A stretch of DNA of 64,000 nt from Coniferiporia sulphurascens (GCA_002794785.1 NBBA01000006.1:1426001-1490000); one strand, 5' to 3'. Positions 24,601 to 36,540 are shown, counted from the stretch's first letter. Made by a program: numbers and translations. Notes: a model not told the origin generated them from the sequence alone.

Positions 24601-26516
24601 TCGTGATTGCGTCGGTTTTATATGTATTTCGTAATCGATTTAAATATGGTGTTAAGTGTATTGTTGCACCAGTATCAATTATATCCATTGAAGAATATAT
24701 GTTGTTAGCAAATTTTTCTGTTGTTATAACGTTAATGCTTATGTCTAAATTATTATCTTCCACATCTTCCATGGCGCTATCGTAGTTTCCTATTTTGTCA
24801 AGGAAGTCGTTATATGAATATATTGGGAATTCTCCCATGTTGAAATCATTATCGTCGACTTCGGTTATGAAAGCGCCAATTTCGCCTTGGCCTATTACGG
24901 CACTTAGTTCGATTCGAGAGCTCGATGCGACGTTTGTTGCTGCTGCTGCTGCGGTATGTTTAGCCTGGGCCGCACTTGCCCCAGTCGATGTCGGTGCCGC
25001 TGACGCACCCGTTTCCTTCCCTTTTCCTTTGTCGTCGTTCGCGTCCTCTTTCTTTTTCTGAGCTGCCTTCGTCCATTCCGTTTTTGGTGCCCAGCAGTCT
25101 TGACTAAAGTGCCCTAGTTTGTTACAGTTGTAGCACTTAATAACGTGTGATTGTTGGTTAGGGGAATATCCCCCTCGTCCTCGTCCTCGCATATATCCTC
25201 CACGGCCTCTATAGCCGCAACCTCGTGGCTGTACCCCGCAGCTATTACCGCGTCCGCGGCCCCTGAAATAGGGGTGGTTCCGCTCGTCCTTGGGCAGGTG
25301 GTTAGCCGCCGCTCCTGTTCTCTGATGATTTTTACGCCACCCTTCGAAGGCGTTTCTCAGTGCCGTTAGTAAAAATTGAGGGGTTAGTTCAATTTCATCT
25401 TTGTCTGGATTTGTTTCATTAATCGTTTTTATATATAACTCACTCTGTGTGAGTACGTATTGATATTGTTTGGGCGTTGCCCTCGTAATAGCCGATATAT
25501 ATGTCGACTCTGAAACTTTTACCCCTTGGGCTATGAGTTCCTCGTATTTATTGCTGAGGTTATCGAGCGTTCCATCGAAATGGCTGACATGACCTCTGAT
25601 ATCAAAAAGGGCAGCCTCGTTAAAGCCCTTTGTAATTGTTGTCTGGACGTTATATCGTCCGTCAAGCGCTTTGAGTAGCGCTGGAATATCTTTAGAGAAA
25701 TTAAGATAATAAGCCAGTATTTTGTCGGGCATAGTGCGCATAATGCCGTTATATAGAGCGCTTGATATACCAGCCTCTCCAGTTCCTGGGGAGTTAATGA
25801 GCAGGTTACCGTAACCTGCACTCTCGATTGCACTTCGGACTCTGTAGTTCCAGAGTTTGTAGTTTCGGTGCCCGTCGAGTTTCTCAATTCCGTTGAAGAA
25901 TTTCTGGAGTTCCGCGAGTTTAGTTGCCATACTTGGTTCATCTTCCTCGGTATCGTTAGCGTCTGAATCGTCAGGATCAGATGGCTCTGATGGCTCACGT
26001 GATGGGTTATTTTTGGATTCTTCGGAGTTTTCTTTTTCGTTGTCTTCTTTTTTTATTGTTATCGCTTTCTTCTTCTGGCTTAATATAGGGGTTATCAATT
26101 TTAAATTGAGCTTTTTCATTTGGATCTGATATGCCCAAATACGTACTTATTCGATATCTGATTTCGGATGATTTTCCTTGATCTGATATTCCTAAATCTT
26201 TAGCGTGATTCGTTAGTTCAAGTTTATAGTCAGTTCTTATTTTTGATTTTTCGTCTTTGGTAGAGTTGTCATACCTGTTTATTCGATCTTGTATTTGTTG
26301 TTCTGTTCCGTTAATAGGTATTTGTCTTAGGTTACATTGTAGTATTAGGTCGACTAACCTTTTGCTATCTTTGGCTTTTTGAATTTTTTCTTCGAGTTCT
26401 TCGATAGTTGATGACTGTGTATACGTTATTTTTAATTCGTTAGCAGTGATTCGTAATTGTGATAATTTTTGCAAACGTGTTTGCTCACGAGTGTTTGGTT
26501 TCTGTCCGTCAGACAT
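21680..26516 (-). pseudogene. copia copy 1 gag-pol polyprotein
   Basis: Starts at ATG 26516 (MSDGQKPN). A helical Gag with a UBN2-like region (RNYKLWNYRVRSAIES) is followed by an Arg/Gly-rich stretch and a CCHC zinc knuckle (CYNCNKLGHFSQDC). Protease shows DTGATIH. Integrase shows the H..H..C..C zinc site, MDIWGP and GVAERSH. RT carries HVDD in place of the usual YVDD. RNase H ends with the typical TKHIDIR...YIPTGQQKADIMTKAL pattern. A seven-A run (26048-26054) shifts frame between Gag parts relative to copy 2. A TGA at 23579-23581 splits integrase from RT where copy 2 has CAA. The C-terminal half is open to 21680. Without readthrough and slippage it cannot make one polyprotein. Confidence 0.9.
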
Positions 26517-26585
26517 GGTTTCGTTATTCGAGGATGTTTTTATCGTTAATTGTTTTCGTTAGTTATAGAGTCAAGGCTCATAACC

Positions 26586-26844
26586 TCTTAAAATCTACGC
26601 ACGTGGTGGTAGATGATGAGGTGCAGTGGTGAAGTTCAGACAAGGTGGGTTATCAGCGTAAACCGATGTATTTCTAGGGCGAGACCAGCTCCCCTTATAT
26701 ACACATTCCGTGGGCTAGTACTACTATAACTAACTAGCTCCTATATCGTATGGCGTTATCGTTGTGTTATTGTTTCCTTAGTAAGGTGGTTAGGTCTTAT
26801 GACCATGTACTATATTTATATCGTTTCGTTATATTTATTTAATA
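26586..26844 (-). repeat. 5' LTR of copia copy 1
   Basis: 259 bp, followed by GAATG at 26845-26849. The GTATATAAGG box (TATA-like) seen in this LTR family is likely the promoter. Confidence 0.95.
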
Positions 26845-27300
26845 GAATGCTGGGTTATTGGGGGCTGCTGGTTGAGAGGGGGGGGTGGACAGCACACACT
26901 TATACCCAGACCAAAAAAGGCCCTCATCCTCTGATGTGGTCCACCAATCCAAGAGTCCCATGAGGGGTTGTCCAACACCCACCCTGCACAATGCAGTGGT
27001 GGTCAGTACACTGGGTGTGAGGATTTGATCCACTCACACGCTGAGCACCCCTCCCTTCTCAGGGGGGCTGCGCCATGGGTGGCAAAGGGGAAAAAGACCC
27101 CCTCACCATGACGGCCCACAGCAGGCGTTAATGTTGTAGCTGCCCAGGGGAACCCCAGGTATGATCAGGGTAATGCCTACAAACCACTCAGGCCCCCTCC
27201 CTTAGATGGATACCCCCCTCGCAACACCAAAACCCAGAGGGAGATGGTGGTGGTAAGAGATCAAGAGGGGTGGAAAGCTGTAAGGCTAGACCTTATCACA

Positions 27301-27316
27301 TCAGGAAAAAACCGCA
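27301..27316 (+). repeat. Left terminal inverted repeat of the island
   Basis: Pairs with 46936-46950 in inverted orientation. Subterminal GCTAT/ATAGC motifs crowd 27317-27490. Confidence 0.7.
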
Positions 27317-28991
27317 TTTGGCTATGGTGGCTATCTGGTCTATATAGCCAACATAGCCAAATGCGGTCCCATAGCTTGCCTACGGGTATATAGCCAACTA
27401 TAGCAATGCATGTAAATATATAGTCAGTCAAAAATCTGGAGTACTATGGTAGCTCACTCCCATTTGGCCATGATAGCCTGCCATAGTCACCATAGCACGG
27501 CTGGTTTCACAGTATCTCATAGCAAATTTGAAAAAAAACAACCTATATTTGAGGCTTTATACCAGCGCTTTGGCATAGTATTACAGTGGCAGCATGGCAA
27601 CAGACTACAGAGAAAAAGACTTCCATGCAATGTGATCTCACACTGTACTGACCTCCTATTGCATATCCTCAACATCAGCATCATCCGCATCCTGCTCGGC
27701 CTTGTCCTCATCCACCTTTCCCTCATCATCCCTGGCCATGTCCTTGTGTTGCCTGTTGCCACACTGTTCATCCTGCTCATCCTCATCACCTTCGTCATAT
27801 TCAAATTCACTGTCACTCAGTGTCTCCTTTCTTGCCTTGGCAAAGTTGATGGCATGCAGGAATGGCATTGGTACATGTGCATGCTTTCCTTCTTTGCTGG
27901 CATATCTCCTGTAAAGACATATTAGTAGCTGTACATACATATTGAAATAAACGGAATGGACAGACTGCATGTGATGGGACATTCTCCTAAGGATATCCAC
28001 AAGAAGCCCATTGTCTGTGGTTTCGGTATCATATGTCTCAATTACCTTCAGGTTGTCATCATATTTTTTCTCGAAGTTGACAGTTGAAAAATTGCTTTTG
28101 ACAAGTTGACCCATACTCCACTCTTCAAGGCTGTTTTGAATCTGGTGATGCACAGTTAAATTAATACAGTTAGTATTGTAAGTTGTGGGCCACAACAGGC
28201 ACTCACCACTGTTATAACAAGTGCAAGAGTTGGTTTGGGGATGCCTGGTTGCTGGAATAGATCAGCACATTTAAATCCATCATCATTCAGGGCCTTGAAC
28301 CACACTTTGTTTATGATAGTCTGCAGGATGGGATGCTGGAATAGCCGCTCTCACACATTCAGATCCTTGCGCATACAGTCAGGTTGCCTATATGTGTGAA
28401 TATTGGTTGATTATTTACCTTGAGTGTGAAGGTAAGTCCATCAAGTAGATGCTTCACTTCCTCCCTGATTTGCTTTCATGTTTGCATAACAGGGTTTATC
28501 CTGTATATTGAAGGGACATGGAACCACGCCTTTGTCTTAACTTCTCCATGCACCTGGGACTTGTGTCAGTTGATCTAAAAGGGGCATGGGTGTTTGTAAA
28601 CTCTAGTCGCTTGCATCATGGGGACTCACCACTTCAATGACATTCACTGTCATTTCAAACTTTGTGTTCATTTTTTCGTTTGCTCTGTGCCATGCTATGT
28701 GGACGAATTCATCATTAGTAACTTGAGTTGGGAACACGTGCACTGTCGACACTAGACTCCTGTAAAGCACCTCTGTGCAGACAACCATGTTGTATGTCTT
28801 TCCTTGGAAGTGTGCATTCTTTGCATGAACATGCTTCTTGGGTGCAATGGTGGGTGCATCTTGAGCCCCTTCTTCAGTCTTTATTTTCTTGGGGGCATGT
28901 TCCTCAGGTGGCTTGAACATGAGGTGCTTGTGGCAATATTCATCTGGTGAAGGGGCATGCACCTGAGTCCAACTGACTTAGCTGTGAGTAA

Positions 28992-30338
28992 TGTTAGTAA
29001 ATTGATGAAAATCGTGATCGCCAGATCGATGGATTATCAAGATCGACATGGCAAGACCTGTAACTCTAATCGATACCAGGAACCTATGCCAATGCTGTAA
29101 AGATGCAGATCAGGTAGCATGGAAAGCATTTAACATTGCATGTGCAACAGTAGGACAGAATGCAGGATACGACAACTGTCAAATTACATTCGATCATACT
29201 ACAAGGGAACAACAAGTAGCGGAAAGGCTAGAAGTAATAATTGAACATAGAGTGACTATGTTCTCATACCAATTGAATAGATATGTAATCAGCGCTTACA
29301 CAAGAACCAAGATTTATAATCAGCCACATAATGAATTATGTTATCAAAGGGTGGTTATTACATCAACCAATTATGCAGAAGCAGCACACCAAATAGTTCA
29401 TACTATCAATAAACAATTATGAGAACAACTATTCGCATACAAAGCCAACTTCATAGCCAAAGGACATACAACAGTAGATCGAAAGGAACCAAATCTAAGA
29501 CAGGAGTTAGTACCAATAGATAAAGAAATTATAATACAGTGGTTCAATGATGAACCTTCATATAGAGTCACACCAGGGTATAGCAGGATAACAAATATAA
29601 ACACTATAGGGCCTGAGGAGCTCTTTATGCCAATAGACAATAGGACACCAGAATGAACCCCTTTCAATGTATCAATGGAAATGACTCAAGATTAGTCTAC
29701 GGTAATAAGTAACAAGCCACAACAAGATAAGATTAAGAAGGCTAGCATAATCGCTGAGCCACACGAATATATCTAAGCATTCGGCTAAGGATAGCCGATG
29801 GAAGCATGGTGATCAATTGAAGATGCAATTGATGAGAGCCAAGTATAGTGCATCGCACAACAGGACCAATTAGGAAATAAGGAGAAGCATCATAGGTATA
29901 GTAGTATCTGAGAATGGTTACCTTAGGTAGTATACTATATGACTTGATGGAAACTCAAGGAAGGTTCTGGCATAAGATAAAGATAGCACGGTAGGCTGTA
30001 GAACGTACCGGAATATGTAACTGACTCATAAGAAAGCTAAGAATAGTAAATAGCATGTACAGGATTGTACCAGAACATTCTTATGACTTATAAAGCGAGA
30101 GTAGTATGTTGTAGTATCTACCAGAACATAGTAAATAGACTACAACATGTAGGGTATAAAAGCCCAACATAAAATTGCAGTAAAAAGCAGTTTAATTCAT
30201 CTCTTGTCTCTTACCATCATCATCAGCTCTAACACTCTAGTGAGTGAAGGGTACCAAGCCTACCCTAAACTAACTAGTATCATTGTGTGAATCTGTTATC
30301 ACTTGTTTCTAACCCTTAATCAGGGAGCGAATCTAACA
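28992..30338 (+). mobile_element. 1,347-bp TGTTAG...CTAACA element with internal ORF
   Basis: Flanked by a perfect 5-bp duplication AGTAA (28987-28991 and 30339-30343) and ending TGTTAG...CTAACA, as expected of an LTR. It interrupts DUF6532. A promoter-like stretch with TATAAAAG lies near 30154. I see no second copy of either end inside, so it is either one unusually long solo LTR that contains an ORF, or a deletion derivative of an LTR element. Confidence 0.75.
29048..29695 (+). pseudogene. ORF inside the 1,347-bp LTR-like element
   Basis: The frame of about 215 codons starts at 29048 (MARPVTLIDTRNLCQCCKDA) and continues to TAG at 29693-29695. Two TGA codons interrupt it, one at 29420-29422 and one before TPFNVSME, both plausible former CGA arginines. 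A CxxC pair lies near the start and TPGYSRITNINTIGPEELFM near the end. I recognise no family. It is AT-rich and unlike neighbouring codon use. Confidence 0.45.
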
Positions 30339-30821
30339 AGTAAGACTTACCACTTAGCTTATCATTCCCTATGTCTGTCTCATCTCCCATCGACTCTGTG
30401 AAGCTGCCATTGGTGTCTTTGGCACCGCCAATGATCTCTGACTTAGTTGGTGTTTGAGTATACACCCGTTCATCATCTGTCTGGTCTTCTTCCACAATGT
30501 GCACATCAGAGTCGCTGCATGAGTCTGACACGGGCTGCTTGACTACGACAAGGTGAGTCTTCTTCTTCCCATCATTCTTCTTAGCAGCTTCCTGATGATC
30601 CTTACCTGCACATGGTTCTTTCAAACGAAGATGCTCCTTCACTGCCATATTGCTAGGGCTTTGTTGCATCTTCCCCTCGTTAGTAACCAATGCCAGGGCT
30701 TTACGGTTGTGAGGACTTTGGGACAGCTTGCGTTTTTTAATTCCCTTAGGTTCCATGTCAACTGGGTCAAATGTTGTGAACTATTGCAGTACATTAGCCT
30801 TACACATTGATACCTACATAG

Positions 30822-31382
30822 TGTTACAATTTTCCTTTACCTTCCCCTATTGTGCTGACTCACTTCCTCTTCATCATCATCAGTCAGCGCAACTCCCCCA
30901 TTCCTCTTCCTTACTCATCCCTATTCGCCTTGCACCATAAGATGCCATGATGATGACTTATTGCATCACCATGATGTGCTTTGCTTACTGATAGCCCTAC
31001 TTGTATTACCAAGGCATTCCTTGGGTTTTCCATTGACCTTCCATAGTCTGGTAAACTACCCTACACAGGCCGCTACAGTAGTAAACACATAGAGTAGCAT
31101 ATAAGCATGTAACTTCAGTAGCACAAGCCCTAAGCTTGTGCTCTTTGTTCATACAAGCCCATTATCTGCTACCACCAGTCTATTGTGTGCCACTGTGCCC
31201 CTAGTCACTTCATTGCAACCCGACTCCACCCAGAAGCCTACTGCATCCACATCGTCGATCAGGAAGCCCCACCGACAATCACCTTCGACTTACGACATCT
31301 AGGAAGCCCTGTTGTCATCATCACCAGACTCGACAATCAGGAAGCCCCAATGTCGATCACCATGTAACCATTGAGCTTAACA
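30822..31382 (+). mobile_element. Solo LTR, family S, copy 1
   Basis: 561 bp, TGTTACAATTTTCCTTT...GAGCTTAACA, with perfect 5-bp duplication CATAG (30817-30821, 31383-31387). Three relatives occur in the window, all solo. Confidence 0.9.
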
Positions 31383-31541
31383 CATAGTGTTTTTTTTAAA
31401 AACATGGACCATTGGGTGGTTGGTAGCTGGGGCATCGCCTTTATGAGTCTTGGATGCAGCAAGGATTGTGACATCCAGATCTGCAATGTGTGGCAAAGCT
31501 AACATCAAATAAATATTTCAGGAGATGAATACAGCCGACTT

Positions 31542-31837
31542 TCAATTTTCATCCTCATCTTCCATGATCTCTCTTTCCTTTTGCGCTTTCTTCTCAGCTT
31601 GGTGAGCTTCTGTGGCCTTGCGGTCTGTGGTGCGCTGTTGTTTTTCCTCTGTAATCACAACTGTGAGTCCCCATTTAATATAGTTTGCATGCTGGGGAAT
31701 ATATAGAGGGTGACACACATACAGTTTGCTTTGATTGCAGCTGTCTTTGAGATTGTGCATCCAGACTTCGCCACCTCAGGCGGGATTGGGACAATGGGTG
31801 AGCCCTTCCCTGACTGGTGCTTTTTCTTAGGGGGCAT
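31542..31837 (-). CDS. Small lysine-rich island gene
   Basis: Two exons on the minus strand. Exon 1 starts at 31837 (MPPKKKHQSGKGSPIVPIPP) and reaches IKAN. A GTATGT...CACAG intron joins VITEEKQQRTTDRKATEAHQ and a basic-to-acidic helix ending EREIMEDEDEN. The product would be about 80 residues, charged and probably coiled. I do not recognise a domain. It lies between DUF6532 and the transposase and may be an accessory protein of the island. Confidence 0.45.
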
Positions 31838-32106
31838 AGCTCCATTTTTCTCTGACAGAGGGGGATGGGAGAAGAGGAGGGAGAGAGAATGATGGGGGAG
31901 TCAGGTGAATTTTTCTTGAGTGATCATGTGGCCTGCGATTTATAATACTTTTTTTTTCCATGTCAGAACATGCTGGCGGCACAAGCATCAGGCACAGTGG
32001 CATGTCATTTAGGAATACCATATCATACTCCCATACATTGGATTGTCTATTAGTTTTGGAACTCTTGTTTATTCTACTACCATGTCTGTGCTACCAGTCT
32101 CAACCC

Positions 32107-35100
32107 ATGGCCAGGTCCAAACTTCCATCTGCTGGGGCACCTTGGTGCAGGTACTGTCACACTGCTTTCACAACTGAGTCTAGTGTCAGCCGCCACATTG
32201 CACACAAAGCTGCTTGTCAAGAAAAGGAAGAACAGTGAGTGGCTGACCTATGCCACTTCGACCCTACAATGAGGAACATTGGGTCATGTCCCACAAACAC
32301 AGACTCTTCCCCCTTGCATATGCCACCCCCATACAGTTCCATGGCAGATGGAGAAATAGCAAATGAGACCAATACCGACAATGACCCTCGCCAGGCTAGT
32401 TCCACCTGCACACAAAAACACCCTCGTAAACCTGGCTCTCCAATATATGCCAATAAGCGGCCAACGCACTTTGGAATGATGGCAGAAGATATCACTCTAG
32501 AATATGGCAATTTTGGGCCTTTTGTTAATGAGACTGAGTGGGAATTCGCCCAGTGGATTGTGAGCTTGTTGAATATGTGAAAAACAGATGCCTTGTTAAA
32601 GACTACACTTGTAAGCACCGATTTATTTTTCTAATCTTCACACTTAATTGATCTTGTGTTGTTGTCGTTCAGGTCCAAGAAACATCACCATCCTTTCACA
32701 ACTCACACTCTCTGTATCAGATGATAGATGCTTTACCTCAGAGTGCGAAGTGGGTCAGCAATTTCATAGTCGTCACAGGTGACCAATTGAATGCAGATGG
32801 CACCTCCATGACTGAAACACTTGAACTGTGGTGACACAATCCCACTGACATTGTCAGAGAGCTCATTGGGAATCCATTCCTGAAGGACCATATGTCTTTC
32901 AAGCCTAAACGAGTATATACTGATGACACTTGCAGTGAGTGCATCTACAATGAAACTTGGACTGGCAATTGGTGGTGGGAAAAGCAGGTATGCTTCTTCA
33001 TAATGGATCAACAAAGCAGACACTAATCCTGATGAACCTTCTTCTCCTCTTCCTTATGGCACTCTAATAGAACGAGCTCCCCTTCAGTGCTACCGTCATT
33101 CCCGTCATTCTCGCTTCTGACGAAACCCGCTTATCTATGTTCAGCGGCGATAAGAGTGCATGGCCCATGTACCTAACCATAGGCAACATATCCAAGGACA
33201 TCAGGTGTAAACCAACTGCACATGCTGCCGTATTGCTTGCTTACATTCCCAAGTCTCATATGCTCTGTTTTGGCCATGGCAAAGTGCAAACCAATGCAGG
33301 TTACAATCTTTTCCATCACGCATGTGCATCATATTGGAACCTTTGATCGAGGCAGGGCAGAATGGAGTGGAAATGCTCTGCACTGATGGCTATGTCTGGC
33401 TCATGTTCTTAATATTGGCAGCATATGTTGCTGATTACCCAGAGCAGTGTCTGATCACTTGCTGTAAAAAGAATCGGTGTCCTAAATGTCTTGTCCCTGC
33501 AGATGACTTATGCTCAGAATCAGATGCTGTCACCCTTTGGGACCTGACAAGGATGCGGGCGATTTTGGAACGAGCAGCTCGCCCTGATTGCTTGACTCTC
33601 CTTGCTGCCTTTATTATGGAAGGGCTGCTGTTACAATTTTCCTTTACTTTTCCTCTTAAATGCGCTGACTCACTTCCCCTTCATCATCATCAGTCAGCGC
33701 AACTCCCCCATCTCTCTGCATTACTCATCCTTATTCACCTTGCACCATATGATGCCATGATGACGCCTTATCGCACCATCATGACGTGCTTTGCTTACTG
33801 ATCACCGTACTTGTATTACCAAGGCATTCCTTGAGTTTCCATGACCTTCCATAGTCTGGTAAACACACCTAACCAAGTCGCTACAGTAGCAAACACATAG
33901 AGTAGCATATAAGCATGTAACTTTAGTAGCACAAGCCCTAAGCTTGTGCTCTTTGTTCATACAAGCCCATTATCTGCTACCACCAGTCTACTGTGTGCCA
34001 CTTGGCCATTAGTCACTTCGTCGTAACCTGATTCGCTATAGAAGCACACCGTGTCCACATCGCTGATCAGGAAGCCCCCTCGACGATCACCCTTGACTTA
34101 CGACATCTGGGAAGCCCCATTGCCGTACCATCAGTTCCGACAATCAGGAAGCCCCGACGTCAATCACCGCATAACCGTTGAGCTTAACAGCTGCAGTCTG
34201 TGTACCCCCCATTCTGGGTGGACCTCCCCCATTGCGATATTTTTTCGGCCATAACACCTGACATCCTGCACCAACTCCATAAAGGCATTTTTAAGGATCA
34301 TTTGGTCAAATGGTCCACAGCATTAACAATGACTGCCAAACTCGATGCTCGGTTTATGTGCATGCCTTTGTATCCCAACTTGTGACACTTCACAAAAGGC
34401 ATATCCACTGTGTCCCAGTGGACAGGGACAGAACATAAGGAAATGGAATGAGTCTTCCTTGCCCTCATTTCAGGATGTGTTCCATCTAAGGTCACCCACG
34501 CTGCAAGGGGTCTCCTCAAATTTATTTATTATGCACAGATGCAGTCACATATGTCATGAAGCCTAGATGCTATGCAGGATGCACTGGACATATTCAATGA
34601 CAGCAAAGCCGAATTAATTGAGTTGAATATATGTGAGCACTTTAATATCCCAAAGTTCGCCTCCTTGAGACATTACATCTCCATGATAAAGAGCTTGGGG
34701 ACTGCTGATAGCTACAACATGGAGTGGTCCAAATGAATGCATACCAACAATGCGAAAAAGGGTTACCAAGCGAGTAACAGGAGGAAATATGTGACTCAAA
34801 TGACTACCTGGTTGCGATGGCAAGAGTCCATACATTTGTTCAAGTCATATGTATCATGTCATAGACAGGAAGCCAATATGTTCAATGTGTCAGAAGATGA
34901 CCGCCCTGATGAACATGCAGCATGTGGAGGGGGATTGGTCACCCAAACTATCTTCTTGTCCGGCCCTGGGGGAGAGCCATCGCATTATTCACTAGCCATG
35001 TGATGCCCACATCCTCACATGATGATCAATGAAATTATGCATGAGCACAAGGCACCATTGCTACTGCATGCTCTTGAAGATTACCTTTGTAATCAAAATG

Positions 35101-35721
35101 CATGTGTCGCTCCCCCTCTTGGCCAAGACACACTTTCCATGTATATAAAAATGCATGTTCTTCTCCCAAGCATTCCCCAAGTAGCTGAAGGGAAGCGGGT
35201 GGATACCATGCATGCAACTCCATCAAAACAACCATGCATTGGAGATGCTGGGCAGGTGGAGCACTTCGATATGGTCCTTGTTTGGAAAGGCGGGGCATCA
35301 ATGTCGGCATCATGCACTGTGGACGGTATGAGCGAACATAAAAGAAGTCGATATAGCAATCACTAACCCATATTTTATCGCAGGGCTGCAGCTTGCAAGG
35401 GTGAAAGTCATTTTTGTGTTACCCCCCAGGTTCTCCCCCATTCCTGAGAGACTAGCATACATTGAATGGTTCAGACCCTTCAGAGGGAAAGATGTGGACT
35501 CAGGACTGCATGTACTGTCCTGGTCAAAACAAGGAGGTACTCACCAGGCCAAAGTCATACCATTAGGCGACATTGGGCAGAGTGTGCACTTGGTTCCAAA
35601 ATTTGGCAAAGACATTGACACATCCTGGAACCAGCAGACAATATTTGATGAGTGTCAAAGTTTCTTTGTGAACAGTTACATCAACATGCATACATTCTTG
35701 CTGTTCCGACCAATAAAATGA
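32107..35721 (+). pseudogene. Plavaka-type (KDZ superfamily) transposase
   Basis: Order of recognisable parts: a C2H2 finger (CRYCHTAFTTESSVSRHIAH, 32140-32210), NETEWEFAQWIVSLLNM, an intron near 32612-32672, RELIGNPFLKDHM with NETWTGNWWWEKQ, MFSGDKSAWPMYLTIGNISK (33137-33200), [12 protein letters not shown] with [33 protein letters not shown] then [15 protein letters not shown], a helical region with KGYQASNRRKYVTQMTTWLR, and a C-terminal LAYIEWFRPFRGKDVDSGLH block to 35721. This matches the Plavaka plan: a DDE-type nuclear cut-and-paste enzyme with zinc-binding inserts. It is broken by a solo LTR at 33629-34189, frameshifts and several TGA codons (for example 32236-32238 and 32578-32580). 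Confidence 0.85.
33629..34189 (+). mobile_element. Solo LTR, family S, copy 2
   Basis: 561 bp with perfect duplication GCTGC (33624-33628, 34190-34194). It lies inside the transposase gene, between the [10 protein letters not shown] and PFWVDLPH parts. Confidence 0.9.
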
Positions 35722-36540
35722 AGGTTGACCATGGCAGGAAATCGACCTGGGCCTGAGAGTCATGCTGGTAACACTGACTTGACAATGGATCGCCTGGACA
35801 CAAGGCAGCAGAGGGAGGGCAGGAGGGCAGCGGCCATCATGATGGTAACACCACCTAGATGGTCATGCCATGGCCGAGCGACCTTCGCTGTAGTACATCG
35901 TAGCGGTAACACTGCCTTGATGTCTCAGATTGCGATGAGTGGACATGAACGATGGCTTGCGATGTGCCTACATGTTCATCATGTGACTGTGCGTCTTCCC
36001 TCAGCAACACGGTTGGAGGTGCGGGTGTATCTGTGACCATCACCTTCGAAAAAAGACAGTCTATCCTAGCATCAATTCGGTGTTACCAAGAAAATGTAGG
36101 ATATCCAACAGTGAACAGTAGTGCCATAGGAGTGCCTACGCAATTGATTGCATCACCAAAAACTTGGAGACTGTGTCAAATCCTAACAAAGGTGGCAAAT
36201 GCTACTGCTTCCCACCTTCATAAAAAGTCTGTCTATCCTCTAGCATGCACTCAGTGTTACCAAGAAAATGTAGAAGTGGAACAGTGAAAGAGACTATCCT
36301 TAGCGGTGAACAGTGGGGCTATGGTGGTCTTGTGATAATTTTTGCATCGCTGAAAATCTCGAATACTGCATGAGATCTGTCCGGAAGTGGCAGTCGGTAC
36401 CGCCATCATTGAGAAGATCACTTCGAAATGCAAATTACAGTATAAGGTAAAGAAGTGTAGATCCACCTAATGCTCAAATAATTAGCTAACACATGTATCA
36501 CAGGCACCTGTAACGAACTACGGAAAAGTCAACTGCACAC
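35722..36540. other. Non-coding stretch between transposase and accessory ORF
   Basis: No gene recognised. An imperfect direct repeat of about 42 bp containing GTGTTACCAAGAAAATGTAG lies at 36059-36099 and 36231-36273, each followed by a GTGAACAGT-like or ACAGTGAA run. Confidence 0.45.

Larger units (their letters stand above)
21414..26844 (-). mobile_element. Ty1/copia retrotransposon, copy 1 (complete, 5,431 bp)
   Basis: Two 259-bp LTRs (21414-21672 and 26586-26844) differ at only two positions I can see, so insertion is recent. A perfect 5-bp duplication GAATG flanks it (21409-21413, 26845-26849). LTR ends are TATTAAAT...ATTTTAAGA rather than TG...CA. The primer-binding site next to the 5' LTR (26575-26585 on this strand) reads GGTTATGAGCC, matching the anticodon arm of initiator tRNA-Met, as in copia half-tRNA priming. 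The polypurine tract GAAGGGGAG lies at 21673-21681. Coding order is gag, protease, integrase, RT, RNase H, as in copia. Two lesions are present: a frameshift at a seven-A run and one TGA. Confidence 0.95.
20957..27272 (-). mobile_element. Second target-primed-type insertion, about 0.89 kb, split by copia copy 1
   Basis: Bounded by a 15-bp direct repeat GAAAGC(C/T)GTAAGGCT (20942-20956 and 27273-27287, one mismatch). Without the copia element the body is 457 + 423 bp. On the minus strand it starts with a sequence resembling the start of the 848-bp insertion (ACCCCT..TTGA(T/C)CTCT.ACCACCA) and ends with GTAATAAATCTT followed by (TC)n. These are target-primed retroposition hallmarks. With copia and one target copy removed, a minus-strand frame of about 130 codons reads through the junction, but I recognise no domain in it. 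The tail differs from that of the other copy. Confidence 0.65.
27656..30756 (-). pseudogene. DUF6532-domain gene, split by an insertion
   Basis: A minus-strand gene of the Agaricomycete DUF6532 type; its molecular role is unknown. The N-terminal part (30756 to about 30344) is lysine- and acid-rich and disordered (KKRKLSQSPHNRKAL, DVHIVEEDQTDDERVY). After the 1,347-bp insertion it resumes at about 28986 with HAPSPDEY and reads NAHFQGKTYNMVV and EVLYRSLVSTVHVFPTQVTN. Later exons show LFQHPILQTIINKVWFK near 28350 and LEEWSMGQLVKSNF near 28110. It ends at 27656 after an acidic tail. Stops in the middle section, plus the insertion, make it nonfunctional. Such genes recur beside KDZ/Plavaka elements, so it may be island cargo. 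Confidence 0.7.

Noticed and set aside
24795..25369. Plus-strand ORFs rich in Ser and Ala
   Set aside because: Antisense shadows of the Gag region of copia copy 1.
27287..27301. Target-site duplication for the 19.65-kb island
   Set aside because: Sequences flanking the two ends (TTATCACA and TGCAGAAA) do not match; at most a 2-bp CA is shared, too little to claim.
27446..27925. 159-codon plus-strand ORF
   Set aside because: It is the antisense shadow of the acidic 3' exon of the DUF6532 gene.
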